Origin: Nephrocerus scutellatus
Lineage: Eukaryota > Arthropoda > Insecta > Diptera > Pipunculidae
NCBI GenBank assembly: GCA_947095585.1
Contig: OX352762.1
Coordinates: 119,132,930-119,196,929, forward strand
DNA length: 64,000 bases
Direction of reading: 5' to 3'
A program made the position numbers and the translations under genes. Position 1 is the stretch's first letter; the number at the start of each line of letters is the position of its first letter. The notes below the pieces were generated by a model. It was given only the letters and a program-made list of their open reading frames with translations, did not search any database and had not been told where the DNA came from. Shown here one piece after another: positions 1 through 12,385 of the stretch.

Positions 1-865
1 AAAAGACGACTGCGAACAGCAAACACGGCCATACAAAAAAAGGTGCTGCTATGACACAACATATTATTTAACAGTGACTCGGAATTTTCAAATTAATCTG
101 CACATTGGGGACCCCACGCAAATCCGAAAGATGCCTTGCACGTGCGATAACCCAAAAGAAATTTATTGCGAACATAAAATATTGTTAGCGTTATTCCATC
201 TATGCGAGCGGCTATAACATTAATTTAGAGTTGAAAGGAGCATTGAACCATTATATTCCCAACAGAAGAGAAGAAAAAGGTCCAGTCCTTTTCCGATTAT
301 CCCATTATCTTAGTTGGAAAACTGCAAATGCAAAGTCGGAGGAACGACCAGACTTCACATTTTCCTTTTCTTGGCGGCTTGGAAGTTATCTGAGCAACAA
401 GGTTCCAGTCACAAATCTGATGAACGATAGTGCAGGTTGTGCCCAAACTAATGCATCCTGGACACCACCAAAACTTCCGCATTGGGACGATGTCATCATC
501 GACAAGAACGGACAGTGTTTTGGCTCATCTTCATCTTGTATACCCCGGACATCCTGGAGACGAAGACTTCCTTTTTTTTGGCCAGCGTAAAAAAAAAACA
601 AAAGGAAAAAAAAAACAAAATTATTTTTCTTGTCTTATTGAATATCTGTATACCTAGCTAAATGAAACTTAATTGTTTACATTACGATAATTATGACGAA
701 TAGTATGTATAAGATGATACTAATTTTTTTCTCTTGTTTATTACATTTTGTCTTCTTTGCCTAGAATAGCACCGGTTGGAGGATCATCGAGCTCGGTCGA
801 CCCGATAACTGGAGGCTGATCCACGTCACACGCATAATGTGTACCCATAGTAAGGCGTTGAGCCG
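1..865. other. unassigned sequence with one 119-codon open frame
   Basis: No gene was recognised here. The longest frame runs 231-590 on the + strand and encodes a 119-residue product without a signal peptide, membrane segment or familiar motif. It ends in an A-rich stretch at 588-620. Overlapping frames are open on both strands, which argues against one being real. The base composition of 230-560 is less AT-rich than what follows, so it could be a transposon remnant or an unrecognised exon. Nothing in the sequence decides between them. Confidence 0.2.
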
Positions 866-869
866 ATTA

Positions 870-1680
870 CTGTTCCATTAAATGATTATCAATACATATG
901 GATACTAATTTTCGCTTACATTTGTATTAATGAGTTCTTTTGTAAGATTTCCCATATATTAGTATTAATCAATTTAACTACTACCTTGCTATTTTATATT
1001 AGTGTTAATAGGATGAAATATTGCTTTTTTTTTTTTTTCATTAGATCAGTATCATTACCTATAGATACTATTTTTAGATTATCTTAGTATTAATGAATTT
1101 TACTACTACCATCCTACTATATATTATAATATTATTAAGTAACTATTGCTTTTACATTAAACTAATATTAATACCTATCGATACCACTTATCGATTATAT
1201 TAGTTTAATAAATCCATTTATAATCTTTTCACCGAATTTACGAATTTAATTACTATCTATTTTATTATACACTATTAATAAGTTTAGTTACTACTTTCTC
1301 CCTTATCATGGTTTGATAAAGTTAGTTGCTACTTTTCCTAGTGTATTAGTTTTCATGAATTTAATCGTTACTTATCCTAGTATATTAAGTATGAATAACT
1401 TAAATTACCACTTTCTCATCATATTAAGATAAGTAGCTTTAATGATCTATTTTTCTATCTATGCCTATTTTTTTTTATATATATAAATATTGGTTTTCAC
1501 CATTTAACCATTCTTCTTCCTATTACATTGGTATGAATAAATCCAATTATCATCTTCTATTAAGTAAATCATTTCTACTCCTAGTAATGTAATGAGTTCA
1601 ATCTTTACCCTTATGCTATTGTCTCAATATTAATAAACCTAATTGAATATCGTTTAATTTTGCTTTTTCTATCGGGTATT
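870..1680. repeat. AT-rich degenerate tandem repeat
   Basis: Very AT-rich DNA in which similar phrases recur at roughly 40-60 base spacing, such as TATTAGTATTAAT, AATTTAATTACTAC and TTTTCCTA. Copies are visible near 955, 1000, 1080, 1135, 1190, 1255, 1345 and 1380. Units are diverged and vary in length, so this looks like an old decayed satellite-like array. No coding frame is present. Confidence 0.5.
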
Positions 1681-4015
1681 AAAACAAATACCTATGCGTC
1701 GTTAAAGTCGTTCATCGCCGGGGAGGGTGATCGTGGGCCAAGTGAGGCAGTGGGTGCGGCATTTTCTCTTTGTTTTCTCTCGTGAATCGTTACAAAGGCA
1801 GCGAACTTAAATTCGTTCTGGAGACCCAGCAAACCCCCCCATCTCTATGCTGAGCCGAGCCGGACCAAGCTGCCAGCTGGGTTACTCCAGGTCGAAAATT
1901 CGGGAACGTGTTCATTTCTGAATGAACCGTTTCAGACTTAAAGGAAGTAAAATTAGAAAAAAAAGTTTTATAGTTATTGGACCAAAGCACGTATGTGTAT
2001 GTGTATTTAACATTTATATCTGGTGTTCGTGTAATTCACAAACGAATGTTGTTCAGAGGACTGGAGGGGAGATCAACCATCGCGCTCTGAAATCTATGTA
2101 GGTATCTCTTTATAGTAACTATCTTTTTCAATGCGTTAAGGGAGTTTTGACATTGTGCCAAAACGCTTTGTAGACGGTGCACTGTGCACATAACAACTAC
2201 TGCATTCACATACATATATGTAATATTTTATTTGATTGAGTTTCTGCAAAACATTTTATGCATGCAACCATACTTGAGCACAAGTAGCCGTATCCTTGGC
2301 CGTACAACTACTCTATGTATGTTAGCCATCTCTCCTAAGCACCTCAGCAGAAATATACGAGAAATGCTGGCAAATATGACTAAGTGACAACTATTTTTCT
2401 TGTATATGGTGCTGGTCTTACTGGCAACGTATGCACATCGTAAGATGAGAAAATTTCCACTCCACTCAATGTTACACAGCTACTGTCGCTTAGGTTGACC
2501 TAAAAGTTTCTCTTAAGACATATAACTTGTTTAGCTTCTGCATTCAGCAGGGTTTTCCGTAGAGAACCTTCCTTTTTGGTTTCTAAATTAAGCAACACAT
2601 TTAATAACTGCGTACGTATGTCAATAAATTCTTCAATTGACGATCCAACCAAATGATAAAAGAAAAAGTCCACGCACTGCGAATTTATTCTGTTTTTGTT
2701 TTCTTATTTTCTGCAGTTGCAAAATTGGTCTCGAGTCTGACCATACAACCCAAACCCAGATCAATAAATAGCTAACTACTCCTTGCAGTTGTAAGACAAC
2801 ATGGAGTAAACGTGCGTAACAGCATCCAAACATTGACATGAAGTACTTTATTTTGTGGTTATTCCAAAGAAAAGTTAGGTACATGGTTACTCGTCGCCGC
2901 CTGTTGTCACTGCCTTCTGCTTACGCCTTCACCATGCTGTAGATACATAGACTAAAGTTTTCCAAAAGTGGTTGTCTGTTGAGCTGTTGTTACAGTGCGG
3001 GTGGAATTTGGAAGCTCACGGAATAAGTACGTACCTGACCCCAAAAAGGAACACGAGAACATAGACAAGACGATGACGATGATAGCTGCTGTGATTGTCG
3101 ACTCTGGAGGCTATCCAAACATTCCTATTACATTTGCAAATCTTGTTCGCTTGCAATAGAACTTATGTTGTGAGTCAGGGTAAAAGCTTGTGTGTCATCG
3201 CTACTAATACAGTCAGGCAAAAAGTTCATCGCCGTAGACAAGCGGAGCAGCTCAAAATAACGAAATACCATACTTCTGGATGGTCCTGCAGGGTTATATT
3301 GCATCTATCATAAATTTCATAGTGCTCACATAAACAAGCAGTACACGTGTACGTTTATATTACATCACTTCATATCATCTACATAACATCATATCTTTGG
3401 TTGTAGTTTGGTGCGTGAATTTGAATTAAAACCCAAGGCTACCACCAACATCGCTTTATGCAATTCTTGTGTCAGGCTCTTCAAGTCCTTTGAAAATTTC
3501 TATTTGTGGCTGAACACAGTGGAAAAAGGACTTTTGATGTATTTTTTATTTTTACACACACAGACACAAACGGTAGGGATCAAATACGTACATCAACCAT
3601 TTTGGTCAAGTGTCAGAAGAAATCAAAGGCGGAAGAGAGATGTAAAAATATAAAATAAGGAATTGGCTTATACGTAAAGTGCCTTTCCTTAACTTTCTTC
3701 CAATTTGTATACGCTCTGTCGTAACAGAACTTTGGAGTTCAATACTAACAATAGTATCAACATCCTGGTAAAAAAATAATGAAAATGAGATAAAAATATA
3801 TAGAAATACTATTCCTGGTACACCCGGAACTAACTTGTATTCATAATTTTGTCTTCTTCTTGAAATTCCTTTAATAATAGAACTAAGCAGGTTCAATAAT
3901 ATCAGAAAATTTTATAAAATCTAAGAAAACAATCGCGTTAGTGTTCCTGGAAAACATCCGTACCATATATATCATTTAATATGTAGGCTCTCGTCTCTCA
4001 CTTCCTTCCTTTACT
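1681..4015. other. non-coding, no recognised feature
   Basis: No exon, RNA gene or transposon could be supported. A short GC-richer patch at 1700-1900 stands out from the AT-rich surroundings but shows no motif. Scattered frames of 60-96 codons occur on both strands and look random. Confidence 0.4.
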
Positions 4016-5580
4016 CAGGGGGGGAGCATAGGCCTTATACAAATGCCCGCTAACGAACTCGATTTACTGCCGGAGGTTTAACAAGACGCCACTCTGTTCC
4101 CTGAGATCTTGCTTCCTCTTCTTTTGTCCTTTTCTATATCCTACTAGGATGACCAACTCGGCGGCTTCCTTTTGGATTCCAGTCGAGCACTTTTTTCGTG
4201 ATATCGTCTGCTTGTTTTCGCAAAGTGTGGGCAATCTCGCTTCATTTCCGTCGTCTGATGGTGACCGCGATTGCTTCCTGCCGCGTTACTCTCCACAAGT
4301 CTTGATTGGTGGTAATGTCCGGCCATCTTATTCTCAGTATCCGCCTTAAGCACTTGTTGGCAAAGACTTTGAGGCGCGTCGCAATTGACTCTGTGACTTT
4401 TCAAGTTTCGCAGCCATACAAGAGTACTGAGTGAACGTTAGATCTGAAGATCGTTAGCTCCAGGTTCCGTGCGATTTGTGAGGAGTTCCAGATATTATTT
4501 AGCGTACTATAGGAATATCGTGCCCTGTTACCACGAAAGTGCACATCCAAATAAACACCACAATTTTGTGACATCCAGCTACCCAAATAACAAAACTTAT
4601 CGACTTCTTCTATCCGAGCGTTGACGCGTAATACTTTGGTTTTTGACAATATTTTTTTTCACACGACCATAGACGAAAATTACTATTTCCTACGTTATTA
4701 CCTACCCTCGAAACACACTAGTGTGTTAACATAACATCTTGTTATTTACTGAAGTCTCATCGAACATACATTCCCACAGTAGTTTTGCATTGTGCATGAG
4801 CAGTTTAGCATAAGAAGTTCTTTTGGTCGTGTGAAAAATAGCCGATGTTACTCGCTGAAAACTGCTTATCGTGTCCGTTGGATTTCTTCCGAATCGCATG
4901 ATAACGTGCACTTTTCTTTTTCGTTATTAAATATACTATAGCCCACTTGGTTAGCGTGGAATTCTAGTGAGTCAAATTTTCGCTCCATATAACCCAACAA
5001 TTGTGATAGAAGACAGATATCATCGGCATAGTCCAGATGAAAAATAATGTATGGCAAACCAGATGGAGTAGTTTTTTCATCACCCAGTCAAAAACGATTA
5101 TGAATAGCAATGGCGAAAGGGTGCAACCTTGCTTGACCCGTCCCGAGTAGATGTTAAAATGAGAGCCAAGATAGCCATTCAGAATAACATGGCACGTTGA
5201 GCCGCGGTACAGCTTCTTGATGATGTTGATGAGTTTTTTCGGAACACCATAACTAGATAAATTCTGCCACATCATGTTTCGTCCCACACTATCAAAAGCA
5301 CGTGCAAAATCTACATAGATCATATCCAGAGATGAGCGATACTCAACTGACTGTTTAATGATTTTTTTTTGTAATCTGATGAGTGCATGAACGGCTTAAG
5401 CGAAATCCTGCTTGTTGATTCCAAAAGCTCTAAAGCATTCTGCAAGCGCCTAGGTATTATTGTAGGTATCACTTTGTTTATGATGTTTAACAGGATAATT
5501 CCTCTCCAGTTTTGGCAATTGCTCAGATCACCATTCTTGGGAAGTTTGAGTATTAAGCCTTCTATTAACTACGGTGAAGT
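4016..5580 (-). mobile_element. RTE-like non-LTR retrotransposon fragment (family RTE-B)
   Basis: Read on the minus strand, this is the reverse transcriptase part of an RTE-type retrotransposon, broken by frameshifts and stops. From 5580 downward it shows a segment with NWRGIILLNIINKV, then the palm with YVDFARAFDSVGR at about 5320, KQGCTLSPLLF near 5130, YADDICLLSQ near 5020, and the thumb with FCYLGS and LLYGCET at 4600-4400. A tail resembling the basic IRRRKW region runs to about 4020. The endonuclease half is absent. The catalytic Asp pair of YADD is retained, but the frame is not. A small TA-flanked element interrupts it at 4652-4838. Clade naming is from motif resemblance only. Confidence 0.8.
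4652..4838. mobile_element. 187-bp MITE with inverted repeats and TA flanks
   Basis: The left end reads TTTTTCACACGACCA and the right end is its reverse complement, giving inverted repeats of about 14-15 bases. TA lies immediately outside both ends (4650-4651 and 4839-4840), as expected for Tc1/mariner-type target duplication. It sits inside the RTE-B reverse transcriptase, so it is younger than that element. It has no coding capacity and needs a transposase from elsewhere. Confidence 0.7.
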
Positions 5581-5589
5581 GGTTTCAAA

Positions 5590-6255
5590 TAACCAGATAC
5601 CTTGATAAACGCGTGCAGTGTTTACTCGACAAATTCATCATTGGTCCATACCAGTGTTGCTGTACAGGAAGCTTTCATCGAAATCGATCCGGTGACACGA
5701 AATCTGGAGCTGCACATAAATTAGAGCTAAACAAAGTACATGGTGACCACGTCTCTTATAAGAAGATCCAACATTCGGCGCTCCATTAAAACAGTGGAGA
5801 GCGAATTTAAAAGTAATGAAATCCTTTAACTATCTCGGGTCAACTGCCGATAATAGCATGGAACCAGAAATACGCGCACGATTGCTCAAACCAAACAAAG
5901 CCTACTTTAGTCTGTCAAAACATATAAAATCCAGGAGTTTATCCACAATATCCAAGCTTCTGGTGTATAAGACAATAGTCATACCAGTACTTACATATGG
6001 ATCCGAGACTTTGGTGCTCAGCAAAAAGCATTCTGACCTCTTAGCCGCGTTCGAAAGAAAAGTTTTATAGAGAATTGTTGGCCCCGTATGTGAGGAAGGA
6101 CGATTCCGGCCGTCAAGCTCACGATGGAAGGATTGCATAGACCAGGACGTCCAGAGTTTAAGGTTGCCAAACTGGATTACATCGACTCGGACCGGTGGGG
6201 AAATTTTTTGAGGAAAACCAGGATCGGATACCGGTTGTAAAGCAAAATATGATGA
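5590..6255 (+). mobile_element. RTE-like retrotransposon fragment (family RTE-C), 3' part
   Basis: Starts with a scrap reading FIIGPYQC near 5635, then jumps to the thumb: FNYLGSTADNSMEPEIRARL at about 5820, TYGSETLVLSKKHSDLLAAF at about 5995, and the family 3' end near 6200-6250 (aggatcggataccggttgta, then ATG repeats). The intervening palm is missing, so this copy is internally deleted. Stops and frameshifts make it a pseudogene. The ATGATGATG tail marks the 3' terminus of this family and recurs in many other copies in the window. Confidence 0.75.
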
Positions 6256-7880
6256 TGATAAGTTTCCTTATGTGAAAAACGAACTGGTAGATAAGGTAGT
6301 TTTTTCGTACAAAAGTTAAACTGTTATCAGGTTTACTGGTGAAGGGTTTCATTGGTTCATGCATTTATCATACTCTAGTCAACCAACGGCGAGGCATTGA
6401 ACTCCGCGTGATTTTTTCTGTTCTTTAACAATTATTCTACAAACACTAACTTTGCCATTCGTTTCATAAAGGGACACAACTATTCAGGCTGTTAAAATTT
6501 TTGTTTGTCAGTCGTGCTCAGAAGTATGGATCGAAGTTATTTCCAAATTCTTTGTATATACCACATTGCAAGCATTAATCAAAATTGAAAAAAAAAAATG
6601 CAAATACTTTGAAAATAGAATAACAATGCGAGCAAGTTCTGTCTGATCTGCTGCAAGCTTAGGCCAACGGCTGTTCATATTTTAATGTTTGAATTTAATT
6701 TCAATTTAAAAGCAAATCACTTTTTTCCTGCATATTGAAAGTTACGTGTTGTTTTTTTTTTTGGATATAAAAATTAAATCCTATAAACGGCTTCAATGCA
6801 AAAAGTACAAAAGAGTTCAATCCTTTGTACATTACACACATAAAAGTCCATAATATATTGTACTAACAGAGTGCATGTACACCATATCAACATGATATGC
6901 ATTCGGCCTGGATATAAATCTTTAATACATAGCGATAGATAACAATCCAAGCTGCAGTATTGCTTGTAGAAGAACAAAAAGTTCGTTATAATAAATTGCA
7001 CAAAAATCTACTCTCTGCGTGTTACATCGAACCGAAGACGACGACAAAAACAGAAAATCTCTGTCGCAGTAAATTATGATCCGGACTTGTGTGTGTGTGT
7101 GTGGGATTTTTTTTAATTATAAAAATGAAAAGAAAAGTACATCGGCATCAGCTCGGAATAATAATAATTTATATAAACAAAAAAATCCATTTTTCCTGCA
7201 GGCAATGCAATGCATAACCACATTGCACGCGATGATTATGTGGTGGCTGTTGTGGTATAGTGGTGCAATGAGGTGCGTCTGCAAAATAATATAAAACATG
7301 TTAACCCGCATTGCATTTTGTACAAGCGATCATAGGAATATGTGAGTGATACCTACACACCATCATAGCATAGCACCTTTTAGCTGCAGTGCATTTTTTG
7401 TTAAATATTTTCCGTGAGCTGTTTTTCGATTATACAGAAATACTGCGACATGAAAAAAATGCAATAATTGTTACAGGATCGTTAAAAAATTCGAGTAAAT
7501 TTAATTTCAAATTTATTGCTTGTTTTGCTTTTGTTGCAATGCCAATCGCAAATTAATCAAGTGCAGGAATTGCACTGCACACATTAAATTGTTAAATTTC
7601 GTATACTGGTAGTTAATTAAATTGTTTAACCAAATCTCAAAATCGAACGGAATTTAAAATAAGAAAGATTTAGTGATGGTGTACCAAAAGGTTCAAGTTT
7701 TGGTCGCATATTGTTTGAAATATAAAGTAACAAACTCTTTTGCATATTTACCCATATGCTAATAAGACACAGTTGTTGTAGGCAGACATCTATCTAATAA
7801 CATTGCGAAGCCAGTGATGCAAACAGAATTTGACAAAAGCTATAAGACTGAATCGGTTTTTTTGAACCGAAATAATTACT
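6256..7880. other. AT-rich non-coding DNA
   Basis: No gene or transposon recognised. A short TG dinucleotide run lies at about 7087-7103. Open frames here are short and present on both strands. Confidence 0.4.
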
Positions 7881-7884
7881 GGAG

Positions 7885-8885
7885 GCCATAGTGATAAAAA
7901 AGAGCTGACAGGTGGTCACCGCTCTATCCAACATCCGTTGAAAGGCCTAGATGGTGCCGGTACTCTTTACGGATGAAGATCAGCTCAAGCGATGGAAGGA
8001 GCCTTTTTCTAAACATCCTGCGGATCATTATTGAACAGTGCGTTGAATTCCGGTCACCACTGCACCTGCTGTTCGCCGATTTTGAGAAGGCGTTTGACAG
8101 TGTCAACAGACAGTTTATCTGGCTTGCCTTTGGCAGGAGAGGTATACCCGATAAACAAATAGCTATTATTAAAGCTACCTATGATGGCTATAAATGTCAT
8201 GTACTGGATAGAGAAAAGCTGTCAGAGGAATTCAAAATCCTAAGTGAGATTCGACAAGGTTGCATTCTATCGTCGATACTTTTTTTGTTGGCGATTAGCG
8301 ATGTACTTCGTGCAGCTTTATCTACTGGAAACGGAGGTATTCGTTGGACTCTTACATTTCAACTCAAACATGTGGACTACGCTGACCACGTACTCTCACA
8401 CAGGATTATGGAGCAAATGTGGAAAGGGAGGCAAATTTTGCGGGTTTGAAGATTAATTCTGCCAAAACCAAAATCATAAACCTCGGCACTCACTCAGTAA
8501 CTCAAGTTAACATTGCTGGACAACTGGTAGAGATAGTAGAGGGTTTCCAATATCTTGGGAGTATTGTCTTGACCGAAGGTGGAACCGAACAGAACATTGT
8601 CAACGGAATCGGCAAAGCAAAATCAGTGTTTGAAATGATGTCAATGATATGGCGAAGCAATGCGATCAGCTTAAACACCAAGCTGCTACTGTTCTGTTCA
8701 AATGTTGAATCTGTGCTGTTGTATAGGTGAAGCACTTGGAAGGTGACCGATACGATCACAAAAAGATTACAAACGTTCTGAACATCTTAAGGGTTTTCTG
8801 GCGGCCTAACCGTATCTCTAACGAACATCTTTACCAGAGAACGGGTCAAGACCAATAGGCACAACCACCCAACGACGGAAGTGTC
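7885..8885 (+). mobile_element. RTE-like retrotransposon (family RTE-A), internally deleted copy
   Basis: A reverse transcriptase fragment. It opens with HPLKGLDGAG near 7925, which matches HPVKGLDGAV in the larger copy at 61 kb, then jumps directly to NILRIIIEQC and LLFADFEKAFDSVNR (about 8000-8105), so several hundred bases of the fingers are deleted. Palm motifs are RQGCILSSILFLL (about 8250) and DYADHVL (about 8375). The second catalytic Asp of YADD is His here. The thumb (FQYLGSIV, IGKAKSVFEMMSMIWRSN) follows in another frame to about 8730. This copy is dead. Confidence 0.8.
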
Positions 8886-9932
8886 AATTATATTTCGTAA
8901 AGCGTAACGCTTGCAAATTGTAGCCCCCTTAGCAAAGATGTGTCACTTTAATAATATATTTATTATATTATTAACCTCAATTATTAACCCAAATACCAAA
9001 TTCAATATGTTCTTAGGTATTGCTTTAGAATAGTTTATTATCCTCTTTTAGATAATTGTGGGTCGATTGGTTTTAAAGTTCACAAAACGAATAAGAGTAG
9101 ATCGTAGGACGAAAAATAAACTTCTTTTCTAACTTAATTTAGTTCAATCAACTTGCTGTTGTATGTGAAATATTTAACTTCGACGATATGAATCTCCAAT
9201 TATAAGTTTTTTTTAGTTTCATCTCATCGTCTGATTTCTTTTTTGCGTCTGTAATGAGTTCTTCATTCATTTGATGTTTTTAAATTGTTTAATTGAAAAG
9301 CTTAAAACCTAATTGTTCACGAAATATCAAGTATAAGTTTAATTTTTTAAAACTAAGTTATAACAGCAGCCAACTTCTATTAATTTTCACAGAACTTTCG
9401 GAATAAATTGGACGGATATAATTTGGCTCTCAGTGAAAAATCAACATTTCTGGAGAAAATGCGAATGCAAAATTTGCTTAAAAACATAAGCACAAATAAA
9501 ATTATGCACTTCTGTTTAATTTTCAAAGTGTCTGAATGAAATTTCTAGTTGGTGACGAGAAGATAAGTTTAGGAACTCATCATTGTCGTTCAGTTATATT
9601 CGTAGTTAGTGAAAGCATCTGACGCGGCATTTTTTCCGTTCACAAAACTTCTCATGCAAACAAATGTAAATTCGAAATTCAAACAAAATGAAAAGTTTTC
9701 AACAAATCAGAGTCAAGTCGGGAGTAGACGAACGTTGCAGACTTGTTAACATCGCGTTTGACAACTTGGAACTTTCTCAAAGAAAACATCAAAACACAAG
9801 CACGCTCGACTGTTGCATAATTCCTATTTGACTTTCACCTAAATTCTGAGATAGAATTAAGTTTTAAGTTAAATTTTGCATTAACTTTTCCTTGGGAATA
9901 AGGATAACGTTCCTATTTTACTTGAATTTGCA
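8886..9932. other. AT-rich non-coding DNA
   Basis: Nothing recognised between the RTE-A fragment and the piggyBac left end. Composition is uniformly AT-rich with no long open frame. Confidence 0.4.
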
Positions 9933-9936
9933 TTAA

Positions 9937-12381
9937 CCCATTCACGGCTGACCCTCGATTTCGTGAAGCGATTTTGATGAAACTTCAAACAGACGCTACT
10001 ATTGGTCCAATTAGAGGTTTGGTTTTTTTTAACCTGCATATTACCTGAGATACGGTATGGGTATTTTTATATCCATCTGACGAAGCAGATAACGACAATG
10101 GTCATAATGCTGATGAAATAAATATCATAATAACTCCACCAAATCCAGTTGATGATATTAGTGAGGACGAAGAGATAGACGATAATATGTTCAATTACTT
10201 CACGATCAAAATAATCAATTGCCTAATGAAATGCCTGGACAGTTTGAAGTGGAATACGTTTATGAAGATGACAATGAAAATCTTCCAGCAGTTTTTGAGA
10301 CAGAAATCGAGCAAGAGGAAATGGAAGTCGAAGAGGAGCCTTCAAAGAGTGTCGTGCTCGTTCTCGTCGTGCTTTGATAAACACAGGTGATAAATGGAAC
10401 CAAGCGGACGGTTACTGTTTTGCCAACCAGCCAAGCAATACTGAAAAGGAAGACCAGAAGGCATTGTTTGAGAAAACTGGTTAGTTCGCTTCACATATTC
10501 TCTTATTTTTTTTGAATTCTTATACAGATGGTTCTTTTTTGATAGGTTCATATACTCCATTGCAATTATGGGAATGTTTCTTCGATTCAGAAGTTTTGCA
10601 AATGATTGTCGATGGTACGAACGGGCAGAACAATGTTGCTGGTTTCTCAACCACAATTGAAGAAAGAGAACATCTTTCTTGGAATCTTATGCGTAACAGG
10701 ATATAATACGTTGCCCACCATCGAGTAGTAATGGTCTAATAAAGCAACGTTGGGATGTCAATTCATCAAAGATGCACTGATTAGAGACAGATTTAGACGT
10801 AACAAGCAAAACATACACGTTTGCGATAATTTGAACCTCAACAAAGATGACAAATTCGAATGATGCCTTGAATAAAAGATTCATGCAATTTGGTGTCTTT
10901 GTTCATAACCTCTCAATCGATTAGCAAATGATTGCATACTATGGTCAACATAGTTTGAAAATGTTCATCAGAGGCAAGCCAATCAGATTTGGATACAAAT
11001 ATTGGGTCATAGCTTCAGCTGGTGGATACTGCTTCTCTTTTATACCGTATACTGGTGCCTCGGCCAACAATGATCCTCATTGTGGACTTGAAGAGAATGT
11101 AGTTCTGCGGTTGTTGGGGGTAATAGCAGATCCATCCAGATACGATGTCACTTTCGATAATTTTTTCACCAGCCATAAGTTGTTGTGTACATTGACTGAG
11201 AAGGGATATTTTGCTACTGGTACTATTCGCGATAATCGCATAAATCATGCACCTCTGATGGATGTGAAATCTATGAAAAAAAGCTCGAGGATCGTCAGAC
11301 TTTCGACAACAACATTATCGCTGTTCGTTGGAACGATAATTCTGTTGTGACCATGATGTCAAATTTCTTGGGCATTGAGCCAATGTGTCGAGCAAAACGA
11401 TTTGATCGCAAACAGCGTAAGATGGCATTGATTGACCAAACACACCTCATTCAACAATACAATCAGCGCATGGGTGGCGTGAATTTATTTGATAACGCGA
11501 TGAATAATTATCGTATTCGAGTCTGTGGCAAAAAATGGTATTGTCCGCTACTTACAAATACCTTAGACACTGCTATGGTAAACGCGTGGAAGCTACATTG
11601 TATTTGTCGGAAAACTGCTGGCGAACCAATAATGGGCCAATTTGATTTCCGTGTCAGCGTTGTTGAATCTTTGGTCACAATTCCGGAAAATCGTAGGCTT
11701 TCGGGTAAAGGTTAATCCGTTCCCAACGCTCAACAGATGGCAAAGCGAATGGATCGAACTGATCATTTGGTCGAAAAATTCAGAAGATGAGCTCGATGTG
11801 GTCAATGTGGCGTTAAAACTGAGTACGGATGCGTCAAATGTGATATGACCCCTAACCCAAAAAGATGTTGAGTTTCATGTTGGCACCCCAAAAGCCGTGA
11901 CTAAAGTCAAAAAAGCTCAATAAACCATTATATTGGATACTATTTTTCATAATGTTGGTTAAATAAACCCTTTTTCTTTCATTTTTGATATTAAAATTGG
12001 GTTTTTTTATTGAAAAAAAAACCCAAAATCATGTATTTCTAGAATCAATGCGCGGAATGGGTAGAAAAATACCTAAGCGGTAAAATCACACCTGCGCGTC
12101 CGGTGAGTTATCCAACCTGGAACTTTATATTTTTATTAGATAGAGGACCTATCAGGCTAATAGGCACTCGAAGGTTTTCCTGATTTTTCATTTCCCCAAT
12201 TTTCCAGGGGCTCTCAAAAGTCAATTTTCTGGTTTTTAAATTTTGTTCAACTATGACCCCTCATCCTTGCTCTATTTAATACACCAAACCTATTTGCACT
12301 ACCTATTACCTGGTATCTGGTAGAATTTTTTGAACAGTACTCTATCTTTGGGTATAATTATACCCAACCACGGTTAATGGG
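9937..12381 (+). mobile_element. complete-length but inactive piggyBac-superfamily transposon
   Basis: Both termini are visible. The left end begins CCCATTCACGGCTGACCC and the right end, reverse-complemented, begins CCCATTAACCGTGGTTGGG. Each is flanked by TTAA (9933-9936 and 12382-12385), the piggyBac target site. The total length of about 2.45 kb matches the superfamily. The interior carries a broken transposase frame (separate entry). Both ends and both TTAA copies survive, so it inserted as a unit and then decayed in place. Confidence 0.88.
10075..11925 (+). pseudogene. piggyBac transposase pseudogene
   Basis: Remnant of a cut-and-paste transposase of the piggyBac DDD family. An acidic N-terminal region (DDISEDEEIDD near 10155, VEYVYEDDNENLP near 10250) is followed by DKWNQADGYCF near 10390 and TPLQLWECFFDSEVL near 10555. 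The catalytic core contains SID-stop-QMIAYYGQHSL at 10915-10950, FDNFFTSHKLL at about 11155 and RMGGVNLFDNAM at about 11470. A Cys-rich tail (RCGQCG, YGCVKCDMTP) lies at about 11795-11850. The codon after the first catalytic Asp is a stop, and the GGVD motif reads GGVN, so a key acidic residue is lost. At least three frame changes and several stops make it non-functional. Confidence 0.85.
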
Positions 12382-12385
12382 TTAA

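Noticed and set aside
231..590. Upstream exon of the dpr gene or a separate gene
   Set aside because: No signal peptide, no clear splice donor and no recognisable domain; the opposite strand is equally open. Recorded only as unassigned.
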